This document shows, one piece after another, positions 26,011 through 36,092 of a stretch of 64,000 bases of DNA. A program made the translations under genes and the position numbers. This DNA is from an uncultured Chlorobiaceae bacterium (lineage in GTDB: Bacteria > Bacteroidota > Chlorobiia > Chlorobiales > Chlorobiaceae). The notes under the pieces are model-generated. The model saw nothing but the letters and a program-made list of their open reading frames with translations, did no database searches and had not been told where the DNA came from. The stretch covers positions 124,001-188,000 of the forward strand of contig CAJEXI010000001.1 in the NCBI GenBank assembly GCA_903994455.1, in the 5' to 3' direction. Position 1 is the stretch's first letter; each line of letters starts with the position of its first letter.

Positions 26011-27153
26011 TCAGGAGCCCTTGATGAGGTGATAGATATTTTTCGAAAAGATTTTCATCTGGACGGGCAATGAGGCCGGGATCATTTTCTTGTAAAGATA
26101 GGAGTCAAAAGTGATCCGCTGGACATCATGGTCAGCACAGATAGCCACAAAACTCTCCCGAAGCCGGTCATTGCGGTAATAGGCCGTCTGCAACACTTCA
26201 AGGCCAAAAAAGATGGGCGCGTAGAGCTTTCGGAACTCTTTTTCATAATTCTTCAGGGGAGTGCCATGTTTATGATTCTCAATCATGGCCAGAGCGCCAA
26301 GCTTACCTGAGCGCATGGCGAAGAAAATTCCCTCTCCGTTGGCAGGTGTTACCAGACCGGCGGCATCTCCAACAAGAATAACCTTCTCCTGGGTGAATGA
26401 TTTCCGGGGCTTCATCGGGATTTTCGCGGCTTCGTCAAGATAGGGCGTGTCGGTAATCCCGATTTTCTCGACAAAGCGTTTTTGCAGCGCCTTGATATTG
26501 TGCTTGTTATCCTTGGTGCCGGTTCCGATGGCCAGGTGATCAGCCTTGGGAAAAATCCAGCCGTAAAAGTCGGGAGAGACCTCGCCGTCAAACCATATTT
26601 CAACAATATCGCTGAACTTCTGGATGGATGTTGTGTACTTGAAGCGCTGTTGCATGGCAATGACCTTCAGCTCATTGGGCGGAAAGTGCAGCTCATCGGC
26701 GGTTTTTGAGTTGGCACCGTCAGCCCCGATAATTCTTCTTGCCCTGAGAGGTGCCAGCTTGTTGTTGAGTGTGTTGATCACAAATCCCTCGCCGGAGTGA
26801 GAGATGGATTTGACCAGCCCTTCAACCACAACAGCGCCAGCTTTTTCGGCTTCAACGCGCAGGTAACGGTCAAATTTTTCGCGGCGAACCATGCCGACGT
26901 AGCCGTTGGGCATGTTCATGTCGATGACCCGTCCTTTTGGGGAGCGTGCCTTCATCCGGGAGAGCTTTTTCTCAACCAGTTCGGCTGGAATTTTGAACTC
27001 TTCGATAAGGCCAAGGGGAATAGCCCCGCCGCAAGGTTTGACGTTGTCAAAGTTGCGTTCAATGAGTACGGTGGAGAGCCCGGCTTTTGCCAGTATGGCT
27101 GCGGCAACAGCTCCCGAAGGGCCTCCCCCTATAACGGCGACATCGTAACGCAT
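26011..27153 (-). CDS. bchP: Geranylgeranyl reductase (bacteriochlorophyll/ChlP family)
   Basis: This 380-residue FAD flavoprotein reduces the geranylgeranyl tail to phytyl on (bacterio)chlorophyll or its diphosphate. The dinucleotide-binding motif [19 protein letters not shown] is at the N-terminus, PCGGAIP near 41 is the ChlP/BchP family marker, and the second FAD motif is [18 protein letters not shown] near 270. Length and motifs agree with Chlorobium BchP-type proteins. Chlorobia can have more than one family member, so the exact substrate is not certain. It begins 3 bases after glyS. Confidence 0.82.
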   Translation of the reverse strand: MRYDVAVIGGGPSGAVAAAILAKAGLSTVLIERNFDNVKPCGGAIPLGLIEEFKIPAELVEKKLSRMKARSPKGRVIDMNMPNGYVGMVRREKFDRYLRVEAEKAGAVVVEGLVKSISHSGEGFVINTLNNKLAPLRARRIIGADGANSKTADELHFPPNELKVIAMQQRFKYTTSIQKFSDIVEIWFDGEVSPDFYGWIFPKADHLAIGTGTKDNKHNIKALQKRFVEKIGITDTPYLDEAAKIPMKPRKSFTQEKVILVGDAAGLVTPANGEGIFFAMRSGKLGALAMIENHKHGTPLKNYEKEFRKLYAPIFFGLEVLQTAYYRNDRLRESFVAICADHDVQRITFDSYLYKKMIPASLPVQMKIFSKNIYHLIKGS

Positions 27154-27156
27154 GGC

Positions 27157-28632
27157 TTACAGTCCGATAAGTTTAGTGGTGATAAATTCTCGAACCCTTG
27201 ATATATCAATTCGTTCCTGTGTTGCGGTGTCGCGATAGCGTACGGTGACGGTGTTCTCTTCAAGCGACTGGTGGTCAACGGTGATACAGAATGGCGTGCC
27301 GATCTCATCCTGGCGGCGGTAGCGTTTGCCGATAGAGCCTGCGTCGTCGTACTGGACAAGGAAATCGGTTGCCAGCTCTTCACAAAGAGCCGAGGCTCGT
27401 TCGCCCATGCCGCCTTTTTTCATCAGCGGCAGCACCGCAGCTTTTACCGGGGCTACCTTTGGCGAAAGCTTCAGCACCACACGCTCGTCGCCGTCAACCG
27501 TATCTTCGGTGTAAGCATCTGCGAGCAGCGCAAGGAAGAGTCGGTCGCATCCGGCTGAGGTCTCGACCACATAGGGGATATAGCGCTCATTGGTAAGCTG
27601 ATCGATATACTCCATATTCTTTCCAGAATACTCCTGGTGCTGTTTCAGGTCAAAATCGGTTCGTGAGTGAATGCCCTCGATCTCCTCAATGCCAAAGGGG
27701 AACTCGAACTTGATGTCGTAGGCAAGGTCGGCGTAGTGTGCCAGCTTGTCGTGCTTGTACCAGTGCAGTTTTTCTTTGTTGATACCAAGGGCGCTGCTGT
27801 ACCAGGCAAAGCGCTCCTCGCGCCAGGCCTCGAATGCCTCCGCCTGGGTGCCGGGTTTGACAAAGTACTGCATCTCCATCTGTTCAAACTCAACCATGCG
27901 GAAGATGAAGTTGCCTTTGACAATCTCGTTACGGAAAGCCTTGCCGATCTGTGCAATACCAAATGGCACCTTCATGCGTGACGACTCACGAACGTTGTGG
28001 AAGTTCACAAAAATACCCTGTGCAGTTTCAGGCCGCAGGTAAACAACACTTGATTTGTCGGCAAGTGCTCCCATATTGCACTGGAACATCAAGTTGAACT
28101 GGCGAACCTCTGTCCAGTCTCCCGAGCCGGTATCAGCCGCCTTGATCCCTTCAGCAATGATGATGTTATAGAGTGCGCGGTTCAGATCTTCTTCACCGGA
28201 AGCCGCCTCGTAGGTCGTCTGTACCCGCTGAAGTTCGGTCTCTTTTCCATCACGGCGCAATTTTTCGATATGGTTTTCAATCAGGTGGTCAGCACGATAG
28301 CGCCGTTTGGTTGTCTTGTCGTCAATCATTGGGTCGTTGAAGCTCGCCACATGACCTGAAGCCTCCCACACCCGGGGGTTCATCATGATTGAGGCATCAA
28401 GTCCGACAATATTCTGGTGGCGACGGGTCATGGAGTTCCACCAGAGTTCCTTGATATTCCGCTTCATTTCGCTGCCCAGAGGCCCGTAGTCGAAGCAGGA
28501 GGAGAGCCCCTCATAAATTTCTGAGGAAGGGAAAATAAAGCCTCGCCGTTTGGCCAGCGAAACCAGCTTGTGCATCACTTTATCAGGGGAGAGATTTGCG
28601 CTCTGCACCCGCTTTTGATCGGAATTACTCAT
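27157..28632 (-). CDS. glyS: Glycyl-tRNA synthetase (class II, alpha2 type)
   Basis: The 491-residue enzyme charges tRNA-Gly. It has the expected glycine-binding start (LVSLAKRRGFIFPSSEIYEG, CFDYGPLGSEMKRNI), motif 2 in PFGIAQIGKAFRNEIV and motif 3 in VVETSAGCDRLFLALLADAY. The anticodon-binding domain follows (VAPVKAAVLPLMKKG). This single-chain form differs from the alpha/beta GlyQ/GlyS pair of E. coli. It heads an operon with bchP and the DUF2499 gene. Confidence 0.96.
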   Translation of the reverse strand: MSNSDQKRVQSANLSPDKVMHKLVSLAKRRGFIFPSSEIYEGLSSCFDYGPLGSEMKRNIKELWWNSMTRRHQNIVGLDASIMMNPRVWEASGHVASFNDPMIDDKTTKRRYRADHLIENHIEKLRRDGKETELQRVQTTYEAASGEEDLNRALYNIIIAEGIKAADTGSGDWTEVRQFNLMFQCNMGALADKSSVVYLRPETAQGIFVNFHNVRESSRMKVPFGIAQIGKAFRNEIVKGNFIFRMVEFEQMEMQYFVKPGTQAEAFEAWREERFAWYSSALGINKEKLHWYKHDKLAHYADLAYDIKFEFPFGIEEIEGIHSRTDFDLKQHQEYSGKNMEYIDQLTNERYIPYVVETSAGCDRLFLALLADAYTEDTVDGDERVVLKLSPKVAPVKAAVLPLMKKGGMGERASALCEELATDFLVQYDDAGSIGKRYRRQDEIGTPFCITVDHQSLEENTVTVRYRDTATQERIDISRVREFITTKLIGL

Positions 28633-28834
28633 CGTTTGTTCAGAATTGTGTGAAAAAATCGTCCGGGAGTCCCCCTTCTTTCATCTGGATATCACGAAGC
28701 GCAATATAACAAACAGAGAGAATTATCTGACAGGTGTATCAGGGTACAGCCTGAATTCCCGAATGCTGATTTCTGTCGATATGCCATGCCGGCAGTATTG
28801 AAGAGACAGGATGGGAACGCGTCATATCCTGAAT

Positions 28835-29152
28835 TCAAGTCGTCTGAATTTCGGTTTTAAGGGCGATCTCTTCAAGAATTGAGCTTACCTGCAGGCACAA
28901 GAACATTGATCCGGCATAGACGATGCTGCGGCCACGGGTGTGGACTTCCCAGGTGTGTTTTTCTGCTTTCTGGCGGCTGCAACGGATGGCTTTAATAATC
29001 TGGGTAATCACTTCGTCGAAGGTATGTTCTTGATCATTGAAGAGGACTACGCGGTATGCGTCGAGTAGTTCTGTGCCGGAGTGTTGTTCATGTTCTTTTG
29101 TGTCAGGCGCAGAAAAGGAGGCTGTCCACGTTTGTACAAGAGAGGAGTTCAT
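28835..29152 (-). CDS. clpS: ClpS-type adaptor of the Clp protease
   Basis: I take the start at ATG 29152 (105 aa); a longer frame from 29227 adds 25 unrelated residues. The core [20 protein letters not shown], then [20 protein letters not shown], matches ClpS, which delivers N-end-rule substrates to ClpA/ClpC. The residues binding N-degrons (Asn-Asp at the NDQEHT position) are present. The gene follows the S66 peptidase on the same strand. Confidence 0.9.
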   Translation of the reverse strand: MNSSLVQTWTASFSAPDTKEHEQHSGTELLDAYRVVLFNDQEHTFDEVITQIIKAIRCSRQKAEKHTWEVHTRGRSIVYAGSMFLCLQVSSILEEIALKTEIQTT

Positions 29153-29223
29153 GATTATTGCGCGCTCTTCGTTAAAAATGTAAAATAGGCCCTGTAACCC
29201 GGAGAAGCAAAAAGGGAAACTTT

Positions 29224-30174
29224 TCATGCAAGAACCGGTTCAACTGCTCCGAGCAAAAAGGTGCCAGTAGGGGAGAGCTGCATGGTAAACCGGGCCCCAA
29301 TGGGAATGGTCATCAGGTTTTTGATATGGCCGTAAGAGAGTCCTCGCATCACTGGCCCTTCAATATGGGCGTGCTTGCTGTAATAGGCAAAGATATGCTG
29401 CAAACGAAGGGTTTCCTTTTTTGTTACCTCCGTGACCTTGCTGAACTGGCCTAAAAGCACGCCATTGCATGGGGCAAGCAGACCGGCATTGTCGAGATGC
29501 GAGAGCATTCTGTCGATACGGTAAGCCGGTTCGTTGATCTCTTCGAGAAAAAGGAGTGAGTTTTTGAGCCCAGGCAGATAGGGTGTTCCAATCATTGAAG
29601 AGAGGACGGAGAGGTTGCCGCCGATGAGTCTCCCCTCTGCTGAGCCAGCTCTGATACAGGTTATGGAATGGTCAGGATGGTTCAAGAGCGAGAGGGCATA
29701 AGAGGGAGAGGTCAGCATTCCCCAGAAATGTTCTTCGGTGTAGGGGGTTGGTTCGTACAGTTCAGTGGCAAGCATGGGGCCGGAAAAGCTGATCAGTCCG
29801 GTCTTTGCAAACAGGGCAAGCGACAGTGCGGTAATATCTGAATACCCGACAACGATTTTCGGGTTGGCCGCTATGATGTTGTAATCAATTTTTTTCAGCA
29901 GTCGGGTCGCTCCAGCACCTCCTCTCAGGCAGATGATTGCCCTTATGGCGGGATCGCTGAACATTTCATGAAGATCGTGCAGTTTTTGTTCGTCGGCAAT
30001 TGCCGGATCGGTATCGATACAGTTGAGGTGGCGGGAGGGCTTGACCCGGTAGCCATTTTTTTCGAGATAGATGACGGCCTGATTGATTTTATCAGGATAA
30101 GCGCTATGTGATGAAGGGGAGATAAGGCCAATGGTATCTCCGTAGCGCAGGGCTTTGGGGGTCAGGGTTGTCAT
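29224..30174 (-). CDS. LD-carboxypeptidase (S66 peptidase, LdcA-like)
   Basis: From ATG 30174 the product is 316 aa. This start lies just past the atpC terminator, and the longer frame would start inside that hairpin. The N-terminal block [15 protein letters not shown], the nucleophile region [16 protein letters not shown] (Ser) and the Glu in [18 protein letters not shown] mark the S66 family. These enzymes remove terminal D-Ala from murein tetrapeptides in cytoplasmic recycling. The His of the triad is probably in GLSYGHIKN. Confidence 0.92.
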   Translation of the reverse strand: MTTLTPKALRYGDTIGLISPSSHSAYPDKINQAVIYLEKNGYRVKPSRHLNCIDTDPAIADEQKLHDLHEMFSDPAIRAIICLRGGAGATRLLKKIDYNIIAANPKIVVGYSDITALSLALFAKTGLISFSGPMLATELYEPTPYTEEHFWGMLTSPSYALSLLNHPDHSITCIRAGSAEGRLIGGNLSVLSSMIGTPYLPGLKNSLLFLEEINEPAYRIDRMLSHLDNAGLLAPCNGVLLGQFSKVTEVTKKETLRLQHIFAYYSKHAHIEGPVMRGLSYGHIKNLMTIPIGARFTMQLSPTGTFLLGAVEPVLA

Positions 30175-30175
30175 A

Positions 30176-30218
30176 TAATAAAAAACCATCAGCATCCTTG
30201 CGGGGCGCTGATGGTTTT
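30176..30218 (-). terminator. Rho-independent terminator after atpC
   Basis: Perfect 12-bp stem: AAAACCATCAGC (30182-30193 on +) pairs with GCTGATGGTTTT (30207-30218). A T-run on the minus strand follows at about 30176-30181. It ends the atpD-atpC transcript and sits directly before the S66 peptidase start. Confidence 0.9.
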
Positions 30219-30236
30219 CAATTGATTGCAATGAAG

Positions 30237-30503
30237 TCAGGAAATGGTTTCAGTCAACAGGATAGCCTTGTTGCTGCTGACTTCTAAAAAACCGTCTGCA
30301 ATAGAAAACAACTGTTCACTGCGATCGGCTAATGCAAGCTTGACCTTGCCGGTTTTCAGCGAGGAGAGCAATGGAGCATGGTTTTTCAGTATCTGCAACT
30401 GACCGAGCTCACCCGGCACTGTTACACTGACAACCTCCCCGGAAAAGTAAAGCTTCTGGGGAGTGACGATCTCTATCTGAAAACCTTTTTCGGAATTCGC
30501 CAT
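30237..30503 (-). CDS. atpC: ATP synthase F1 subunit epsilon
   Basis: The 88-residue protein covers the N-terminal beta-sandwich of epsilon: [40 protein letters not shown]. It ends soon after ([15 protein letters not shown]). It lacks the C-terminal helical hairpin found in E. coli epsilon (~139 aa), so inhibitory regulation by that hairpin is absent. Short epsilons are usual in this group. It is 15 bases from atpD. Confidence 0.93.
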   Translation of the reverse strand: MANSEKGFQIEIVTPQKLYFSGEVVSVTVPGELGQLQILKNHAPLLSSLKTGKVKLALADRSEQLFSIADGFLEVSSNKAILLTETIS

Positions 30504-30518
30504 GGTTATTGCGTCTGT

Positions 30519-31928
<1,410 letters not shown>

Positions 31929-32032
31929 TTATGGTGTAATCAAACGTTCATGCTTCACTGGCTTGCGAGCCTCTTTTGTACTCGGAAATGATGCGTCAGA
32001 TGGTTTCGCGCCTTTGACTGTTCCCGCATGCG

Positions 32033-32105
32033 AGCCACCTGAGGGACTTGAACCCACGACCTACTATTTACGAAACAGTTGCTCTACCAACTGAGCTAAG
32101 GTGGC
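32033..32105 (-). tRNA. tRNA-Thr (anticodon CGU)
   Basis: On the minus strand, GCCACCT pairs with AGGTGGC to form the acceptor stem. The D-arm AGCTCAGTTGGTAGAGC and T-arm GTGGGTTCAAGTCCCTC are standard. The anticodon stem ACTGT/ATAGT closes the loop TTCGTAA with anticodon CGT. The 73-nt gene ends with discriminator T, and CCA is not encoded. It reads ACG threonine codons. Confidence 0.97.
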
Positions 32106-32260
32106 TTAAGCACAAAAACCAAGCCGAAATATAATTTATTGACAGAGAATCACAAAGATAAATCCTGGCTCATTTATTAGTCTTCCAAAAAAATAGAAGA
32201 ATTGTATATTAAGGTAAAGTCGTAATAATAGTTTCGCTTGATTTTTTTAAACGGGGCGGC

Positions 32261-32794
32261 ATGAAAAAGCTTATCAGTCAGTTTATCAAGGTATGGATGT
32301 TCAGTGCGCTGCTTCTCGGTGGTGAAGCGCTGATGGTTCTGGCCGTTCCGAAACCGGTGGCGTTCCCTTTGGCTCCCGGGTTTGCGGCAGTAACTCTCGA
32401 TGGGAAAGGTATCGGGTCAGCTCAACTTTCTGGCAAAGTCTACATCGTGAATTTTTTTGCGTCCTGGTGCCCGCCCTGCAGAGCGGAGGTTCCCGATATG
32501 GTTATTCTCCAGAATCGCTATGGTCGCAAGGGATTTACTTTTATTGGCGTCGCGCTTACTGAAACAGAACCGAAGATACGCGACTTTATCAGTAAAAACA
32601 AGATAAATTATCCGGTTGTTATGGCGGACGAACAGCTTGTGTCGGCCTTTAACCGATATGTTGAAGGGGGTATTCATGCTATCCCGACCTCTATTGTCGT
32701 GAACTCGTCAGGTCGGATTACCCAGGTGATTACCGGAGCGCGAAGCAAGGCGGTGTTTGAGAAAATAATTCTTGATGCTCTCGGAAAACCATGA
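32261..32794 (+). CDS. TlpA/ResA-type periplasmic thioredoxin
   Basis: The 177-residue protein has an N-terminal signal/anchor (WMFSALLLGGEALMVLAV) and the redox site FFASWCPPCRAEVP (Cys at about 69 and 72). These are followed by a TlpA-type domain with GIHAIPTSIVVNSSG (cis-Pro). It should reduce disulfides outside the membrane, for example in cytochrome c maturation. No ccm/res genes are nearby. Confidence 0.9.
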   Translation: MKKLISQFIKVWMFSALLLGGEALMVLAVPKPVAFPLAPGFAAVTLDGKGIGSAQLSGKVYIVNFFASWCPPCRAEVPDMVILQNRYGRKGFTFIGVALTETEPKIRDFISKNKINYPVVMADEQLVSAFNRYVEGGIHAIPTSIVVNSSGRITQVITGARSKAVFEKIILDALGKP

Positions 32795-32875
32795 ATGTCT
32801 AAATAAAGTCTTCACCCCATGATTGATGGTTTTCTGTTCCGGTGGCCGTTGAATCCGGATCTTATTTTTTCTTAT

Positions 32876-32915
32876 AAACGTCCGCAGTCAGTGGTGATTG
32901 GGGACGTTTTTTTTT
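32876..32915 (+). terminator. Rho-independent terminator after the TlpA gene
   Basis: AAACGTCC (32876-32883) pairs with GGACGTTT (32902-32909) and runs into T8-9. It lies 80 bases past the TlpA stop and 25 before pckG, so it insulates the two. Confidence 0.85.
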
Positions 32916-32940
32916 ATAACCTCGATTAATAAGAACGATC

Positions 32941-34806
32941 ATGACTTCAATGCAGATCAGTCCTCCGGACTATGTGAAAAACAAAAAGCTGATCCAGTGG
33001 GTGCAGGAGGCGGCTGAACTTTGTCGCCCGAGTTCGGTTCACTGGTGCGATGGTTCACAGGAAGAGTATGACCTTCTCTGTGGGCAGATGGTTGAGAATG
33101 GCACGTTTATCAAGTTGTCTGAGGAGAGACGCCCCAACAGCTATTTGTGTCGTTCGGATCCAAGTGACGTTGCGCGCGTTGAAGATAGAACGTATATATG
33201 CAGTATCCGTCGTCAGGATGCTGGCCCAACCAACAACTGGGTTGCTCCAAAGGAGATGAAAGAGACCCTCAAGGGACTGTTCAAGGATTGTATGACGGGT
33301 CGTACCATGTATGTTATTCCTTTCAGCATGGGACCACTTGGCTCACCTATTGCGCATATCGGTGTGGAAATATCGGATTCGCCCTATGTGGTGACCAACA
33401 TGCGGATCATGACCAGAATGGGAAGCAAGGTCATGGAGTTGCTTGGTGAGGAGAGTGAATTTGTTCCTTGCCTTCACTCTGTCGGTGCGCCTCTTCAGCC
33501 AGGCGAGCTTGATGTTGCGTGGCCCTGCAACGACACTAAATATATTGTTCATTTTCCTGAAGAGCGTTCAATTATCTCTTTTGGAAGCGGTTATGGTGGC
33601 AATGCCCTTCTTGGCAAAAAATGCTTTGCTCTGCGCATCGCCTCTTCAATGGCTCGTGATGAAGGGTGGCTTGCGGAACACATGCTGATTCTCGGTGTTG
33701 AATCTCCGGAGGGAGAAAAAACATATATAGGCGCAGCATTCCCGAGTGCCTGTGGTAAAACAAATTTTGCAATGCTTATTCCGCCTCAATCGTTTGAAGG
33801 CTGGAAGGTAACAACCATTGGTGATGATATTGCGTGGATTAAATCCGGTGAAGACGGGCGCCTCCGTGCCATCAACCCCGAATATGGCTTTTTTGGTGTT
33901 GCCCCGGGAACCTCGGATAAATCAAATCCCAATGCGATGGCCACGCTTGGTAAAAACTGTATTTTTACCAACGTTGCCATGACACCTGACGGCGATGTCT
34001 GGTGGGAAGGGATGACGGATGTTGCTCCCGATCATCTTATCGACTGGCAGGGTCATGCATGGACCCCTGATTGTGGCAGGCTCTCTTCGCATCCCAACGC
34101 CCGCTTTACTTCCCCTGCAAATCAGTGCCCTTCGCTTGATCCTGCATGGGAAGATCCGAAAGGAGTGCCGATCAGTGCCTTTATTTTTGGTGGTCGTCGA
34201 GGCGATACTGTTCCATTGGTGTATCAGTCTGCAAACTGGAATTCGGGTGTCTATTTGGCGGCAACCATGGGTTCTGAAAAGACAGCGGCGGCAGCCGGAA
34301 AGGTTGGCGATGTTCGTCGCGATCCTTTTGCCATGATCCCTTTCTGTGGCTATCACATGGGAGATTATTTCACGCACTGGCTCAATGTCGGTCGTACACT
34401 GCCTGAGCTGCCAAGAATTTTTGGTGTCAACTGGTTCCGCAAGGATGAGAATGGCAAGTTCCTCTGGCCAGGTTTTGGCGAAAACATGAGGGTGCTGAAG
34501 TGGATTGTCGATCGTGTTCATGGCAACGCAGGCGCTGTCGAAAGTCCGCTTGGATGGATGCCGAAGTATGAGATGCTTGATTGGACAGGTTTGGAGGGAA
34601 TGACTGCCGAGAAGTTTACCAAACTGATGATGGTCGATCGTGAAGCCTGGAAGAATGAGCTTCTTTCACATGAGGAGCTTTTTGAAATGATTTACGACAG
34701 ATTGCCCAAAGAGTTTCCCCACATTCGTGAATTGATGCTCTCGACGCTCTGGAAGTCTCCGGCGCACTGGTCGTTGGCTCCTGAAAACTACTCTTCAGAA
34801 CACTGA
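32941..34806 (+). CDS. pckG: Phosphoenolpyruvate carboxykinase (GTP)
   Basis: The 621-residue enzyme interconverts oxaloacetate + GTP and PEP + CO2 + GDP. The kinase-1a P-loop with the reactive cysteine is [18 protein letters not shown] (about 264-281). [11 protein letters not shown] (metal-binding Asp) follows, and [16 protein letters not shown] is typical of the GTP type. Length is normal for the ~600-residue GTP family (ATP-type enzymes are ~540). In a reductive-TCA autotroph it connects C4 acids with sugar synthesis. Confidence 0.97.
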   Translation: MTSMQISPPDYVKNKKLIQWVQEAAELCRPSSVHWCDGSQEEYDLLCGQMVENGTFIKLSEERRPNSYLCRSDPSDVARVEDRTYICSIRRQDAGPTNNWVAPKEMKETLKGLFKDCMTGRTMYVIPFSMGPLGSPIAHIGVEISDSPYVVTNMRIMTRMGSKVMELLGEESEFVPCLHSVGAPLQPGELDVAWPCNDTKYIVHFPEERSIISFGSGYGGNALLGKKCFALRIASSMARDEGWLAEHMLILGVESPEGEKTYIGAAFPSACGKTNFAMLIPPQSFEGWKVTTIGDDIAWIKSGEDGRLRAINPEYGFFGVAPGTSDKSNPNAMATLGKNCIFTNVAMTPDGDVWWEGMTDVAPDHLIDWQGHAWTPDCGRLSSHPNARFTSPANQCPSLDPAWEDPKGVPISAFIFGGRRGDTVPLVYQSANWNSGVYLAATMGSEKTAAAAGKVGDVRRDPFAMIPFCGYHMGDYFTHWLNVGRTLPELPRIFGVNWFRKDENGKFLWPGFGENMRVLKWIVDRVHGNAGAVESPLGWMPKYEMLDWTGLEGMTAEKFTKLMMVDREAWKNELLSHEELFEMIYDRLPKEFPHIRELMLSTLWKSPAHWSLAPENYSSEH

Positions 34807-34828
34807 TTGTCCCAGGACATGAAAAAGA

Positions 34829-34862
34829 GAAAAGGGCGCTTGCAAGGGTGCCCTTTCTTTGT
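34829..34862. terminator. Bidirectional terminator between pckG and dodecin
   Basis: AAAGGGC (34831-34837) pairs with GCCCTTT (34850-34856) with A-rich and T-rich flanks on the two sides. It can end transcription from pckG (+) and from the convergent dodecin gene (-). Confidence 0.8.
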
Positions 34863-34882
34863 ATCGGATCTGGTACTCCTGA

Positions 34883-35095
34883 TCAGTTTTCGTCGAGAGT
34901 AAAGCCGATTTTAACGGCGACCTGCCAGTACATAATGTTCTGGTTTTCGACATGACAGCGGGTTTCGAGGATCTCAACCCAGCGAATGTTTCTGACCGAT
35001 TCGGCAGCCTTGGCAACAGCATTCTTGACCGCCTCTTCAATGCTTGTTTGCGAAGTGCCTACAAGTTCAATTTTCTTATAGATATGATCACTCAT
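34883..35095 (-). CDS. Dodecin family flavin-binding protein
   Basis: The 70-residue protein matches dodecin: IYKKIELVGTSQTSIEEAV, NAVAKAAESVRNIRWVEILE and NIMYWQVAVKIGFTLDE. Dodecins form 12-mers that store or buffer flavins. The tryptophan in RNIRWVEI that stacks on the flavin pair is present. It is a single gene with its own terminator. Confidence 0.95.
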   Translation of the reverse strand: MSDHIYKKIELVGTSQTSIEEAVKNAVAKAAESVRNIRWVEILETRCHVENQNIMYWQVAVKIGFTLDEN

Positions 35096-35202
35096 GGTGC
35101 GAATGGATTTAGTGCTTGAAAAAAAGGCTTTAGCGAATCAGGAGATCAGCCCCCAGTCTTGGTATATTAGCAAATCAGGCGAAATCTTCAAAAAAACCCG
35201 GT

Positions 35203-36087
35203 TTACTCGGGGCTTTGCAAAGCGATTTTTTCCTGTTCGGCGGTTTGAATGTTGATGAATTTTTCGGCAAAAAGAGATTCGTTGGCGTACATCGTCTCCA
35301 TGCTGGCCATAAAGTTTTTTGAGGAGCGCCAGTATGGAATAGAACCAAGGCGCTTTACCATGGTAGCATCCACTTTTGGAGAGGCAAAGAGAAATGATGG
35401 TTCGGGTGCAGGAGTATATCCCCAGAAAGCGCTATGTTCCACCGGCAGTGGCTCCACTTTTGCTGCGGTCTCGTCAACCCCTTCTGGCAAAGGCTGATAT
35501 CCGATTTTTTTAAGAAATGACTCCTTGTCTATTCCCCGCAACGACAAAAGCATAAAGGGATCCTGGTCAAAAGCTTCTGCCATCAGATAAAAAATTGCGG
35601 CAATGTGTTTGCAGGGGTTCGAGTAGTCGGGGCACGAACAATCGGTGATCAGGTCGTTGTATCGGCGCGGAAAAAGGGGAAGCTGCGCATTCTTGAATAT
35701 CCGGTCAAGATTTTCCGGCATCTCACCGCTGAGGAGTTGTGCGATATAGATCGGTTTTGCGGTCAGTTTTCGTATCAGGGTCTCCTGCTGCTCTTTGGAA
35801 TAGGGTGTCAGATAAATCGCAAGATTGTAGGGCTTGGTGCCTGAGCCCTGAACTTTTGCGGCGACACCGTGCTTTGCCGTCATAACCAGTTCAATGACCT
35901 GGCCGCTTCGGGCATAAGATTTTCCACGAGTAAGCCGGGCACCGATGTGAAAACTCTCAATGGTGGTAATCCACTGTTTTCCCCACCATGTTTGAGCAAA
36001 TGCGCCCCGTTTGTTTTGAGCCTTGATGCCCCCTGTAACCACTTTTGGGGTTGGGGGAGTGTATTGTGCAAGCCAGTAGTAAGCCAT
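35203..36087 (-). CDS. SWIM zinc-finger protein
   Basis: The 294-residue protein contains the SWIM motif CSCPDYSNPCKHIAAIFYL (CxCxnCxH) at about 150-170. The N-terminus has FAQTWWGKQWITTIESF and RGKSYARSGQVIELVM, a block common in bacterial SWIM proteins next to SNF2 helicases. It starts 5 bases after the helicase stop, so the two are cotranscribed. Its job is probably to bind DNA or protein with the helicase. The process is not established. Confidence 0.88.
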   Translation of the reverse strand: MAYYWLAQYTPPTPKVVTGGIKAQNKRGAFAQTWWGKQWITTIESFHIGARLTRGKSYARSGQVIELVMTAKHGVAAKVQGSGTKPYNLAIYLTPYSKEQQETLIRKLTAKPIYIAQLLSGEMPENLDRIFKNAQLPLFPRRYNDLITDCSCPDYSNPCKHIAAIFYLMAEAFDQDPFMLLSLRGIDKESFLKKIGYQPLPEGVDETAAKVEPLPVEHSAFWGYTPAPEPSFLFASPKVDATMVKRLGSIPYWRSSKNFMASMETMYANESLFAEKFINIQTAEQEKIALQSPE

Positions 36088-36092
36088 AAAAA

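Noticed and set aside
33922..34521. 199-codon reverse frame inside pckG
   Set aside because: Shadow of the highly conserved PEP carboxykinase gene.
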